Origin: a virus
IMG/VR virus record: IMGVR_UViG_3300008121_000007
Coordinates: 1 to 39,232 of that record
Strand: one strand, 5' to 3'
DNA: 39,232 nt
Below the pieces are notes generated by a model. The model searched no databases. It saw only the letters and a program-made list of their open reading frames with translations, and had not been told where the DNA came from. The translations under genes were made by a program, and so were the position numbers. Shown one piece after another: positions 15,846 through 22,955 of this stretch; the first letter of the stretch is position 1; every line of letters starts with the position of its first letter.

Positions 15846-18212
15846 TTATCCTCGTCTGTTGTTGCCACTCCAGTGGCCCCTCCACGATGCGGAGAGGAAG
15901 GAGCAGGGCTTCCATGTGTCGTTCTCCAAGGAGAGGCGAACGCGGCGGCTTTCTGCTTCGATGGGGACCGTCTTGCTGCCGCTACTGATAGGTAGTGAAC
16001 CGATGATCGTGGTCTGGTCCTGCAAGAGCTGGCCGTTGAACGGGATCAGGGTATCGGTCCTGTCTGGCCGGATCAGGCGGACATTGAAGAAGCTCGTGTC
16101 CTGGAAGGAGAGCGACAGGGTTTTGACCTGAAGCCGACCCTCCTGAATTGCCCTCTGTGACTGCCCATTCGCCACCCGGTAGAAGAGAGGTGAGAGCTCA
16201 TAGGTGGAGCTGTAGGGGACGCCGAAGACCGCTGAGGAGCCCGTGTGGTTTCCGGGCACGGTCACGTTCCAGGCGAGGCCCCCGGTACGGGAGCCCACGG
16301 TGGCCGTGTAGGCGGTCATAGCGCGGTTGCCGGAGACCATCACACACGTGAGGGGCACTGATGGATCCACTAGCGGGACAACGAAGGCGGTGGTGTTGGT
16401 CCCCGCGTCGTAGGCTCCGCCGGTGGCCAGGGACCGGCCGTCCAGATGGACGATGAAATCGTACCCTGGATCGGTGGCGGCGGTGTCCATACGGACCCTC
16501 TCCAACACAAGTTTTCCACCCCGGTTCACGAGGAGGAGCAACTCGGAGTCGTAGAGAAGACAGTGGAGGATCGTAACGCCCGGGAAGGCCCACTTGGAAA
16601 TTGACGACTGGACCTTCTCATCCCCGGACCAGTAGTACCGGTAAATGAAGAGCGAGCCGGGGTCCTCATCTGAACGGATCGCGAGAACGCTTTCGTCCAC
16701 AGAGCCAGTGATCTGCTGCACGACGGTGGGGATGTAGTTGGGGACGTGCGCGGTGATCTCGCTGGAGAGAACCTGCTCGGTGCGCTTGTCGAAGGACATC
16801 TCGAAAAGGGATGCGTAGTCGCTCCCGACGTTACTACCAGCGAAGTAGATGACGTTGCCCACAGCAATGGGGCGACAATCCGGGCTGGTGGTGAACTCGG
16901 CTATAGGTTTTACGGCCACCGTCTTTGCCGTCAGAAGGTCCCCCTGCGAAAGGCGGAACTGGGAGCGGTCAGAGAAGAGGAACAGGGATTCCGAGGTGGG
17001 AACCGCGGCCCGCAGGAAGGAGACCTTGATATGCGCTGAGGAAATGTCGATCGGGTCGTCATCCAGAAGCGCCGTGGCCGAGGTGCGGAAGAAGTCGAAA
17101 AAGCTCCCCGAGCGGGACAGGACCACGTTCTCATCAGCTAGAAGCCCGAGACGGTTCCGGTGGAAGAACACGTCCATGACCTTTTGGCCAACGAAGGACG
17201 GGTTAGGAGACACACGGGTGTCGTCACCGGCCTTTCGGTTGTCCCACGTTAGGGGGCCGAAGATGAAGGAGCCGTCAGACTGCTTCTGTAAGGCGTGCGG
17301 CATGGTGGCAGCGTCGAGCCCCAGAACGGTGTTGGGCTTTACGGTCTCACGCCACGTGATGACGGAGTTGTTGTTCGTCCCGCCCTTGTCTGCCCGGACC
17401 CAATAGTTGTCGTAGGAGGTGCCGGAAGAGCCTGTTATCTCAATAACGAAGCCGTCAGGGCCGTATTGGGGAAGGTCCGTGAAACGCGCGATCCGATCCT
17501 TGTTGATCTTCATGGCGTTGCCATTGACGCCGTCGGAGCCTGCTATGGAGAAGTCCGTGGTGTAGTTGACGATATGGAGGGCATTCTGATGGATGCCTAC
17601 CGCCCACGGGTAGCTGGGTAAGGCGGCCACCAGGTCGTTGTAGAGCTCAGCGGCGATATTGGTGGTGGCGATCTGGGGACCTTGAGAGGCCGCAGAGCCG
17701 TCCGGGGTGGAGAAAGAAGCCACTACCGAGCCATTAAGGCGGATTTCATAGGTCCTGGCGTAGTTTCCGGCGTTGACGTTGATGACGGCCTCGAATGGCC
17801 GCACCGGGGCTCGGGCAGTGCCCATGGCGACCGTCTTGTTGCGGTTCACGACCATCGTGTAGTCGGCCACCGTCAGGAACCGGAGGTCCGGTGAGGAGAG
17901 GTAGCCGAGGCCTGAAGGTGTCGCTACTGTCCGGGGATTTCCGGCAAAGTCAAAGACCTGCACGGAGCTCTCCGTAAAGACAGCCACGTATTTCTCGTTA
18001 GCGTCTCGGTCGATGATGTGGAAGAAGGCGTTGGGGGGAACGCTCTCGGCAATCCGCGCGACAACCTCGGTCGGTGGGCGCTTCTTGAGGCCTCCGACGA
18101 GCGTTGAGTAGTAGTTGAGCTGCTCTTCCCCCTGGGTGGGGAGGCGCATCGGGGCGGACTGCTGCGAGACGCCGTTGATGAACGAGGGGATTTCTCCTTG
18201 GACCTGGGGCAT
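15846..18212 (-). CDS. Tail tubular protein B (T7 gp12-like tail nozzle)
   Basis: The 788-aa protein opens with PQVQGEIPSFINGVSQQ, the usual gp12 signature (T7 gp12 is 794 aa), and contains GGLKKRPPTE near residue 40. It is a beta-rich nozzle at the tail tip to which the fibres attach. ATG 18212 overlaps the stop of tail tubular protein A by one base (TGATG). No anomalies are seen. Confidence 0.95.
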   Translation of the reverse strand: MPQVQGEIPSFINGVSQQSAPMRLPTQGEEQLNYYSTLVGGLKKRPPTEVVARIAESVPPNAFFHIIDRDANEKYVAVFTESSVQVFDFAGNPRTVATPSGLGYLSSPDLRFLTVADYTMVVNRNKTVAMGTARAPVRPFEAVINVNAGNYARTYEIRLNGSVVASFSTPDGSAASQGPQIATTNIAAELYNDLVAALPSYPWAVGIHQNALHIVNYTTDFSIAGSDGVNGNAMKINKDRIARFTDLPQYGPDGFVIEITGSSGTSYDNYWVRADKGGTNNNSVITWRETVKPNTVLGLDAATMPHALQKQSDGSFIFGPLTWDNRKAGDDTRVSPNPSFVGQKVMDVFFHRNRLGLLADENVVLSRSGSFFDFFRTSATALLDDDPIDISSAHIKVSFLRAAVPTSESLFLFSDRSQFRLSQGDLLTAKTVAVKPIAEFTTSPDCRPIAVGNVIYFAGSNVGSDYASLFEMSFDKRTEQVLSSEITAHVPNYIPTVVQQITGSVDESVLAIRSDEDPGSLFIYRYYWSGDEKVQSSISKWAFPGVTILHCLLYDSELLLLVNRGGKLVLERVRMDTAATDPGYDFIVHLDGRSLATGGAYDAGTNTTAFVVPLVDPSVPLTCVMVSGNRAMTAYTATVGSRTGGLAWNVTVPGNHTGSSAVFGVPYSSTYELSPLFYRVANGQSQRAIQEGRLQVKTLSLSFQDTSFFNVRLIRPDRTDTLIPFNGQLLQDQTTIIGSLPISSGSKTVPIEAESRRVRLSLENDTWKPCSFLSASWRGHWSGNNRRG

Positions 18213-18796
18213 CAGGCGTTCCTACGGCGGAAGGCCCGGCGAACGGACTGGTTGGAGCCGAGGTTGTACTTCCTCCGGTGGGACTCCCAATTCTGGATGG
18301 AGACCCAAGCGGCAGTGACAAGCTGCATGGAGAACCTTTCCTGAATGGCATCGCCGTTGGTCTCGTTCTGGAACTCCAGACCGGCGCTGAGATAGATGTA
18401 GGTCCTGAAAGGTTGAGGCAGCTCCTCAAACGGGAGCGCAATCACGAGGTCTCCGGTCACCGCGTCTGGAAGCGTATAGCTCCGGGTTGCCGGATCGTAG
18501 ACACGTGAGCCGCGAACCGTGTAGGTCCTCGGGGCCATATTCTGAACGTCCAGGACGTTGGGGGAGAGGACAACCTCAGTGCCCCCTGTGGAGCTAAGAG
18601 CAACATCCTGATCCGTGTTGAAGGTCCAGCCCCGCGTCAGAACGGTCCTGAGACGCTCATTCAGCTTTGCCCTCGCGCGGGTAGCTTCAAGCGGGAGGTT
18701 GCCAAGCAGGGTGTTGATGGGGGCTTCGCTGATGGAGCGGAGGATGCTGTTAACGGCCTCCAACTCGGTGGTGGGGGTGATTAGGATGCTGGTCAT
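18212..18796 (-). CDS. Tail tubular protein A (T7 gp11-like)
   Basis: The 194-aa protein (T7 gp11 is 196 aa) has the family hallmarks ELEAVNSILRSISEAPINTL and WTFNTDQDV. It forms the ring that joins portal to nozzle. The gene starts only 12 bases after the T-tract of the capsid terminator (18808-18843). Its expression therefore depends on read-through or on a start site inside that short gap. Confidence 0.95.
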   Translation of the reverse strand: MTSILITPTTELEAVNSILRSISEAPINTLLGNLPLEATRARAKLNERLRTVLTRGWTFNTDQDVALSSTGGTEVVLSPNVLDVQNMAPRTYTVRGSRVYDPATRSYTLPDAVTGDLVIALPFEELPQPFRTYIYLSAGLEFQNETNGDAIQERFSMQLVTAAWVSIQNWESHRRKYNLGSNQSVRRAFRRRNA

Positions 18797-18807
18797 AGGT
18801 CCAAACG

Positions 18808-18843
18808 AAAAAAACCCCCAGCCCCGGTAAAGGGACTGAGGGT
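18808..18843 (-). terminator. Strong rho-independent terminator after the capsid gene (T7 T-phi position)
   Basis: On the minus strand a 12-bp stem (18843-18832 with 18825-18814), loop of six bases, is followed by seven T. Two of the pairs are G-T on the minus strand but C-A mismatches on the plus strand, so it works only in the direction of transcription. T7 has its late terminator at the same place, after gene 10. Confidence 0.92.
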
Positions 18844-18868
18844 GTGGTGGATTGGAACCGCCAGAAGC

Positions 18869-19801
18869 TTAGGCGGTAGCGACTTCGACGGCGCACTCCG
18901 GACGGAGCCAGTCGTGACCGACCGCGTACGAGCCGACCATGAAGAACGACTGGTTGCGGATTTCGCGCTCCATTTCCATGGCGAGCGTCATCAGCTGGAC
19001 CGAACCGACGGCAGCCTTGTGCGTAATGACACCACGGTTGTTGGTGTAGTTGGCGCGGATGGAGGACGGGAGAATGGTGTTGGCCGTGTCGTCAGTCGTC
19101 GGCAGGTTGTTCGTCTTCTGCAGGGTGATGCCTGCGACGGTCTCCAGAGTACCCTTGGAGATTTCGCCCGCGCCACCGAAGAACTTGTTCAGGAGGCGGT
19201 CACGCTGGGCCAGGATATAGAACTGGGCCGGACGAACGAAGAAGTGGCGGTCATCAGCCGGGATGTCCTTTTCGTCGAGGGTCTGCGCCGCGGTGAAGAG
19301 GGCAGCTTCGAGGAGGGCACCGTCGGCGGAGATCGAGGCGTTGATGATGCGCGAACCACCAGCACGGCCCGTGAGGGGGTTGGTAGCACGGGCACCAAGG
19401 ATCATCGAGCGAGCGATGTTCTTGTCGTAGAGGTAGGCAAGCTGGCGACCAATCTCCGTGGAGATGGGCTCACGAGCATCGAAGTGGTTCATCGCCTCGT
19501 CGATGTCAGCGACCGACGCCGAAGCGACAACCTTGGACTCGACGGTGATGGTCTTCTCAGCCAGCGGCACAGTCGATTCAGCGATACGAGCGCCGGGCGT
19601 GTGGGTCGTAACGGCAACCGAACCGACGGACGGGAAGGTCGCGGAACGGCCGCTCTGAATTTGCTTGGAAAAGTGCTTGTCGCGGAATTTCGTCGCGGTC
19701 TCGAAAGCGGTGAAGACTTCGCCGCTGAAGAGCTTGAGGAAGTTAACGTCAACCTGGCCAGCGGAGTTGTTCTGGCCTAGACGTGAAACAGTTGCAGTCA
19801 T
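18869..19801 (-). CDS. Major capsid protein (T7 gp10A-like)
   Basis: The 310-aa HK97-fold shell protein (T7 gp10A is 344 aa) starts MTATVSRLGQNNSAGQVD at ATG 19801; a longer frame to 19855 is unlikely because the family starts here. Typical segments are FLKLFSGEVFTAFE, the RSATFPSVG region and the C-terminal VGSYAVGHDWLRPE. It is preceded by a roughly 230-base leader and bracketed by two related terminators (20031-20064 and 18808-18843). It is thus isolated as a single-gene transcription unit, consistent with very high expression. No gp10B-like frameshift extension is apparent. Confidence 0.96.
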   Translation of the reverse strand: MTATVSRLGQNNSAGQVDVNFLKLFSGEVFTAFETATKFRDKHFSKQIQSGRSATFPSVGSVAVTTHTPGARIAESTVPLAEKTITVESKVVASASVADIDEAMNHFDAREPISTEIGRQLAYLYDKNIARSMILGARATNPLTGRAGGSRIINASISADGALLEAALFTAAQTLDEKDIPADDRHFFVRPAQFYILAQRDRLLNKFFGGAGEISKGTLETVAGITLQKTNNLPTTDDTANTILPSSIRANYTNNRGVITHKAAVGSVQLMTLAMEMEREIRNQSFFMVGSYAVGHDWLRPECAVEVATA

Positions 19802-20030
19802 GGGGAGGGGAGTCCTGTTGGTGTGTGGGGGTGGCCAAACACCCAGCGGACGCACATCCGGTAGTTGACGCCAGCAAGCCCCCGCAGGGGATGGTGGGAT
19901 CAGCCGTTGTAGTCGGGAGGGTTAGAGCCGTAGCCTGCGAGAGCTTCGCAGGGCGCTGCCGCCTAGAAAGGGGCACAGCGGGGACCAAACAGGGAACATG
20001 GGAGGGGCCGCGAAGGGGGCCAGAACGCAG

Positions 20031-20064
20031 AAAGCCCCCAGACCCGGTGAGGGGGCTGAGGGCT
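20031..20064 (-). terminator. Terminator upstream of capsid, homologous to the one downstream
   Basis: The minus-strand stem AGCCCTCAG..CCC with GGG..CTGGGGGCT is followed by TTTCT. It shares the layout and most bases of the post-capsid terminator at 18808-18843. It would end transcripts coming from the scaffold and lysis genes. Confidence 0.7.
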
Positions 20065-20145
20065 CTTGGTGGGCTGTCATACCGATTTGCTCTCGGTCAA
20101 TCCGCCCCCGGCCAGGGGCCTAGACGGTGATGGAGCTTACGGGGG

Positions 20146-20242
20146 ATAGGCTCACTACATCCCTTCCACTAACGGTGGGCCATGCAGTGAGGTAGTCCGG
20201 ATGTAGCGGGGAGCGTCCCCAGCGCCGTCCGTAGCGCAATGT
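20146..20242. ncRNA. Structured element, unit 1 of a tandem duplication
   Basis: The unit starts ATAGGC. Hairpin A uses CTCACT/AGTGAG with inner CCAC/GTGG. Then comes the conserved single-stranded GGTAGTCC. Hairpin B has outer arms GGATG/CGTCC and inner arms GGGG/CCCC around AGCGT, and the unit ends GTAGCGC. Compared with unit 2 several pairs change on both sides, which indicates selection for folding. The strand is not settled: one G-T wobble favours plus and one favours minus. Confidence 0.6.
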
Positions 20243-20340
20243 ATAGGCCCCCGCACCCCTTCCTAGCGACGGTAGGGCAGTGCGGGGGGTAGTCCGGGTG
20301 TAACAGGGAGCGACCCTAACGCCACCCGTAGCGCGACTCT
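20243..20340. ncRNA. Structured element, unit 2 of a tandem duplication
   Basis: The same order of parts as unit 1: ATAGGC, hairpin A (CCCCCGCAC/GTGCGGGGG, inner CCTA/TAGG), GGTAGTCC, hairpin B (GGGTG/CACCC outer, AGGG/CCCT inner, loop AGCGA) and GTAGCGC. In hairpin B the outer A-T pair becomes G-C, and the inner G-C becomes A-T. It begins three bases after the GNAT stop in transcription order. Confidence 0.6.
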
Positions 20341-20342
20341 GT

Positions 20343-20756
20343 TTAAAGGGGTTTCACCAACGTCACGAGGTGTTTACGATAGCCCAGCTTCTCATATGCC
20401 GAGAGGGCCATCAGGTTGTCCGCCAGACATGTAACCTCCAGCTCGGCACTCATGCCCCGGTTCGCCACCATCTTCTCAAAGGTCTTGACCAGGCGTCTGC
20501 CCAGGCCCAGACTCCGGTAATCGTGATCGACGAAGAGGTGGAGGATGCGGCCAGCGCAGAAGTTGCCGTATAGGTAGCCACACAGGCCCTGCTCACGCTC
20601 GACAACTAGACACCTGGTGGCAAGGGGGGCGGCTTGAGCCTGCCAGTTGGTCAGCTTCGGCGGATCGAGGGCGTCCTCGTACTCTCCGAGGGCCTCGAAC
20701 ATGCGCCACACTTCAAGGTTGTCGGCAGGGGTGCCGGAGCGTATCGTGAAGCTCAC
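20343..20756 (-). CDS. GNAT-family N-acetyltransferase, 137 aa
   Basis: The sequence has the GNAT acetyl-CoA-binding core: strand ILHLFVDHDY, then the pyrophosphate loop RSLGLGRRLVKTFEK (residues about 81-95), and a C-terminal NLMALSAYEKLGYRKH helix. The substrate cannot be read from sequence; phage GNATs may modify host proteins or tRNA, or give immunity to toxins. It starts at GTG 20756, overlapping the upstream 54-aa gene stop as GTGA, and closes the lysis operon just before the structured repeats. Confidence 0.88.
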   Translation of the reverse strand: MSFTIRSGTPADNLEVWRMFEALGEYEDALDPPKLTNWQAQAAPLATRCLVVEREQGLCGYLYGNFCAGRILHLFVDHDYRSLGLGRRLVKTFEKMVANRGMSAELEVTCLADNLMALSAYEKLGYRKHLVTLVKPL

Positions 20757-20917
20757 TCAACGTCCTCGTAGAGTTCGAGGTAGAGGGACTTCAGTGCTTT
20801 GCGGAGCTTGTACTCGCGGCTCAGGACGTTGTGGAGGCTTGTGCCGGACAGCTCCATGTCCTCAAGATGCTCCATCATCTCCTGGAGCTCGGTCAGCGTG
20901 TATTCATCTAGGTTCAA
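20753..20917 (-). CDS. Small acidic helical protein, 54 aa, TTG start
   Basis: This short frame starts at TTG 20917 with AAAGGAA about 7 bases upstream. The product is helical and acidic (NLDEYTLTELQEMMEHLEDM, then REYKLRKALKSLYLELYEDVE). It overlaps the o-spanin stop upstream and the GNAT start downstream (GTGA), so it sits in a run of coupled genes, which supports its reality. I recognise no family; the length and the charged amphipathic helices suggest a small regulatory or binding protein. Confidence 0.65.
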   Translation of the reverse strand: MNLDEYTLTELQEMMEHLEDMELSGTSLHNVLSREYKLRKALKSLYLELYEDVE

Positions 20918-21134
20918 GGCAGATTTCCTTTATGACGGCGTTGTAGCCTTTGACCTGCACGACGGTTTCGATCGTGTCGGTGCGGTCCCACGTAATCGGC
21001 GGGAGGGATGAGCAGGGAACGCTTCGGGTGGGCCGGGGTTTAACGTCGGCGGAACCCGTCGTCGTGCAGCCTTGGGTCATCAGCAGCGCGATCAGCAAGA
21101 CGCTGACGCTCGCGAGCCTTCGTAGCTTTTTCAC
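20904..21134 (-). CDS. o-spanin, outer-membrane lysis lipoprotein (Rz1-like)
   Basis: The start GTG 21134 has GAGG 9 bases upstream. The product begins VKKLRRLASVSVLLIALLMTQGCTTTG, a signal sequence with lipobox MTQGC and Cys at about residue 23. A short Pro-containing mature part ends in EICLEPR. It overlaps the i-spanin gene out of frame by 95 bases, the nested layout typical of Rz/Rz1 pairs. Spanins link inner and outer membrane in the last step of lysis. Confidence 0.85.
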   Translation of the reverse strand: MKKLRRLASVSVLLIALLMTQGCTTTGSADVKPRPTRSVPCSSLPPITWDRTDTIETVVQVKGYNAVIKEICLEPR

Positions 21135-21282
21135 GGATAGCGTCCTCTTCGGCAGCCTGGGCCGCCAAGAGCTCATCCTTACCGGCCTGCTTCAGGCGTT
21201 CCTGATCGAGCCGCGTAAGCAGCTTGTCGAGGAAACCGAAGAGACCCTTGAGGAGGCCCAAGGCGGCCCAAAGGTGGCTCAC
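21040..21282 (-). CDS. i-spanin (Rz-like) inner-membrane lysis protein
   Basis: The GTG start at 21282 overlaps the holin stop as GTGA. The 80-aa product has an N-terminal hydrophobic anchor (LWAALGLLKGLFGFLDKLL) and a charged helical or coiled-coil body (RLDQERLKQAGKDELLAAQ, EKATKARERQRLADR). This is the architecture of an Rz-type spanin, although it is short. The o-spanin gene is embedded in its 3' end in another frame. The anchor is only weakly hydrophobic, so a pure structural role cannot be excluded. Confidence 0.75.
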   Translation of the reverse strand: MSHLWAALGLLKGLFGFLDKLLTRLDQERLKQAGKDELLAAQAAEEDAIREKATKARERQRLADRAADDPRLHDDGFRRR

Positions 21283-21464
21283 TGCTTGGCCTTGGGCGTG
21301 ATGATGCCAGCGACCCACTCAACGACGCGGTAGGCCTTGGCGAGGGCCTCATCGTCCTTGGGGGTGGGGGTCATGTTCACTACGATGAGGGCGAACGCGT
21401 GGAGCGCCACGACGGCGGAGAGAAGGGCGGAGGCGTTAGCCATCACCCAGTCAATGATGTTCAT
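21279..21464 (-). CDS. Putative holin, 61 aa
   Basis: The start is ATG 21464, overlapping the amidase stop as ATGA. The product MNIIDWVMANASALLSAVVALHAFALIVVNM contains one strong membrane segment, and a second weak amphipathic segment (YRVVEWVAGIITP) lies near the C-terminus. Position between amidase and spanins is the standard holin place, so it probably releases or triggers the endolysin. Another membrane protein (5456-5722) lies in the T7 holin slot. Confidence 0.75.
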   Translation of the reverse strand: MNIIDWVMANASALLSAVVALHAFALIVVNMTPTPKDDEALAKAYRVVEWVAGIITPKAKQ

Positions 21465-21907
21465 GGTTTGGTGTCTTTCACGAGGGTGGGGGTGTTGGCG
21501 GCCTTCCACCACGACCTGACGTCGAAGCAGGGACAGGCCTTGGCTACACGTGGGAAGTCTCGGTGGCCGAGAATCTCAGCGCCCGGATGCTTCCGGAGGA
21601 GGCTCCTCAGGAGGAGTACCATCGCGGTCTTCTGGGCCGGGGTGCGGGTGTCCTTGGGGACATTCTTGGAGGTCACACCACCGACGTAGGCAATGCCGAG
21701 GGAGTTGGCGTTATGCCCAGCAACGTGGGCACCGGTCTCCTCCTCAGGACGGCCTATGGAGACCTCACCGTCAAGGTGGATGAGGTAGTGATACCCGATC
21801 TTCTGGAAACCACGCTGCATGTGCATCGAGTTGATCTGGGCTCGGGTGAACTCCTTACCCTCCGGCGTGGCCGTACAGTGGACGACGAGCTGGGTGATCT
21901 TGCGCAT
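21461..21907 (-). CDS. N-acetylmuramoyl-L-alanine amidase (T7 lysozyme gp3.5-like endolysin)
   Basis: The 148-aa enzyme (T7 lysozyme is 151 aa) cleaves the amide bond between muramic acid and L-alanine. Zinc ligands are His10 (VVHCTAT), His115 (ILGHRDF) and Cys125 (KACPCFD), and the catalytic GYHYLI tyrosine and Lys124 are present. T7 lysozyme also binds and inhibits T7 RNA polymerase; whether this one does cannot be read from sequence. In T7 gene 3.5 lies among the replication genes, whereas here it lies between scaffold and capsid in a lysis cassette. ATG 21907 overlaps the scaffold stop (TAATG). Confidence 0.95.
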   Translation of the reverse strand: MRKITQLVVHCTATPEGKEFTRAQINSMHMQRGFQKIGYHYLIHLDGEVSIGRPEEETGAHVAGHNANSLGIAYVGGVTSKNVPKDTRTPAQKTAMVLLLRSLLRKHPGAEILGHRDFPRVAKACPCFDVRSWWKAANTPTLVKDTKP

Positions 21908-22755
21908 TAGAGCTGCGATCTATCCAGCTTAGCGCGGACCTTGGCGCGGAAGTCCGGGTCCTTTTTGTACTCGGGCTTCGCCATGTCCTTGGACACGTCG
22001 TACATGGATGTGTACACGTCAGAGCTGGCAATGCTCGGGGCGGTTGCCTGCACAACGGTGGGATTGCCCTTGTTGGCTGCGCGATACTTGGACTGAAGAC
22101 CGGCCACGGCCAGAGAAGCCGCAGCGCCACCACCGGTGATGGCCGTATCATAGGCGGCCCTCTCTTCAGGCGTGAAATTGCGGGCGGCCCACTGGACCAT
22201 GTCGCTGTAGGCTTTTTCGCCGCCCACGGAGTTCATGATCGTCTTCGCCTCATTGACGGCGCGGTCTCGGGTGGCCTGATCGCGGACCTTGGCGGACTCT
22301 ACGTAGTCATCGACGAGCTGCTTGGCGAGCTCCGGGGCAAAGCCTTTGGAAGCCAGAAGGTCCACGATCTTGCCGCGGCTCTCGGGCGTAACGTCGCCCG
22401 TCTTGGTGTACTCTTCCTGCCACGGCGCAAAGGCCGCGTTGTCCACGCCGGGGACGACCTGTTCATCCGCTGACTTGTCATCGGGGCTGGGAGCGCCGTC
22501 GTCCGGCTTGACATCCGGTATAGTCAGCCCGTCGGTGGGCTTGGCTTCGGGCTGGGGGTCTGTTGGAGCGGGGTCAGGTGTGACCGCAGCGCCTTTCTTG
22601 AGTGCTGCCAGCTCTTGCTGTACGCGGGTCAGCTCGGCCTTCGTATCCTTGAGTGCCTTCTCCGCTGGAGCTGTGGACTCCGAGACCGGATCAGGAACCG
22701 CCACGGGCCTCTCAGGGCCGGTGACGGGGGCTTGGATCGTGAGGATGTCCGACAT
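21907..22755 (-). CDS. Scaffolding protein (T7 gp9-like capsid assembly protein)
   Basis: The 282-aa acidic protein (T7 gp9 is 307 aa) has a coiled-coil start (KALKDTKAELTRVQQELAALKK, residues about 32-54), a Pro/Asp-rich middle and a helical C-terminal half ending FRAKVRAKLDRSQL, the usual basic capsid-binding tail. It directs prohead assembly and then leaves. It lies between portal and lysis genes and starts at ATG 22755 within TAATG. Confidence 0.9.
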   Translation of the reverse strand: MSDILTIQAPVTGPERPVAVPDPVSESTAPAEKALKDTKAELTRVQQELAALKKGAAVTPDPAPTDPQPEAKPTDGLTIPDVKPDDGAPSPDDKSADEQVVPGVDNAAFAPWQEEYTKTGDVTPESRGKIVDLLASKGFAPELAKQLVDDYVESAKVRDQATRDRAVNEAKTIMNSVGGEKAYSDMVQWAARNFTPEERAAYDTAITGGGAAASLAVAGLQSKYRAANKGNPTVVQATAPSIASSDVYTSMYDVSKDMAKPEYKKDPDFRAKVRAKLDRSQL

Positions 22756-22952
22756 TAGTGCGTGGTGACTACCAGCCCGTTCGGCATCTCAATCTTGATT
22801 TCCGGGTACGGGGTTTCGCCCGTCTCGCCACGACCGGCGGTGAGCGGGCCGCCATCATAAGCGGGGGCGGCGGCCGGTGTCAGCCGGGAGACGTTGGCAT
22901 CAAGGTTGGAGGCATCGGCCACAGCGGTGGCGTCTTTGGATTTTGAGGTCAT
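22755..22952 (-). CDS. Small unknown protein between portal and scaffold, 65 aa
   Basis: The frame starts at ATG 22952, three bases after the portal stop, and ends in the TAATG overlap with scaffold. The product is Ala/Pro/Gly-rich and probably disordered at its start (MTSKSKDATAVADASN). Its last 20 residues (YPEIKIEMPNGLVVTTH) look like one beta strand pair. No family is recognised. Tight coupling to portal and scaffold suggests a head-assembly accessory protein. Confidence 0.75.
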   Translation of the reverse strand: MTSKSKDATAVADASNLDANVSRLTPAAAPAYDGGPLTAGRGETGETPYPEIKIEMPNGLVVTTH

Positions 22953-22955
22953 AGG

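Larger units (their letters stand above)
19802..20342. other. 540-base non-coding region upstream of capsid
   Basis: No protein-like frame is present on the minus strand. In transcription order the region holds two structured tandem units (20340-20146), a GC-rich hairpin near 20100-20120, a terminator (20064-20031) and a GC-rich capsid leader. The capsid promoter must lie between 20030 and 19802, but no clear copy of the leader motif is seen; only ACACCAACAGGA near 19812-19823 is loosely similar. Confidence 0.6.

Noticed and set aside
18842-19780. Long plus-strand open frame (312 residues) opposite capsid
   Set aside because: It lies entirely antisense to the capsid gene and has no family features.
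19749-19988. Minus-strand frame of 79 residues in the capsid leader
   Set aside because: Low-complexity composition, overlaps the capsid start in another frame and has no ribosome binding site.
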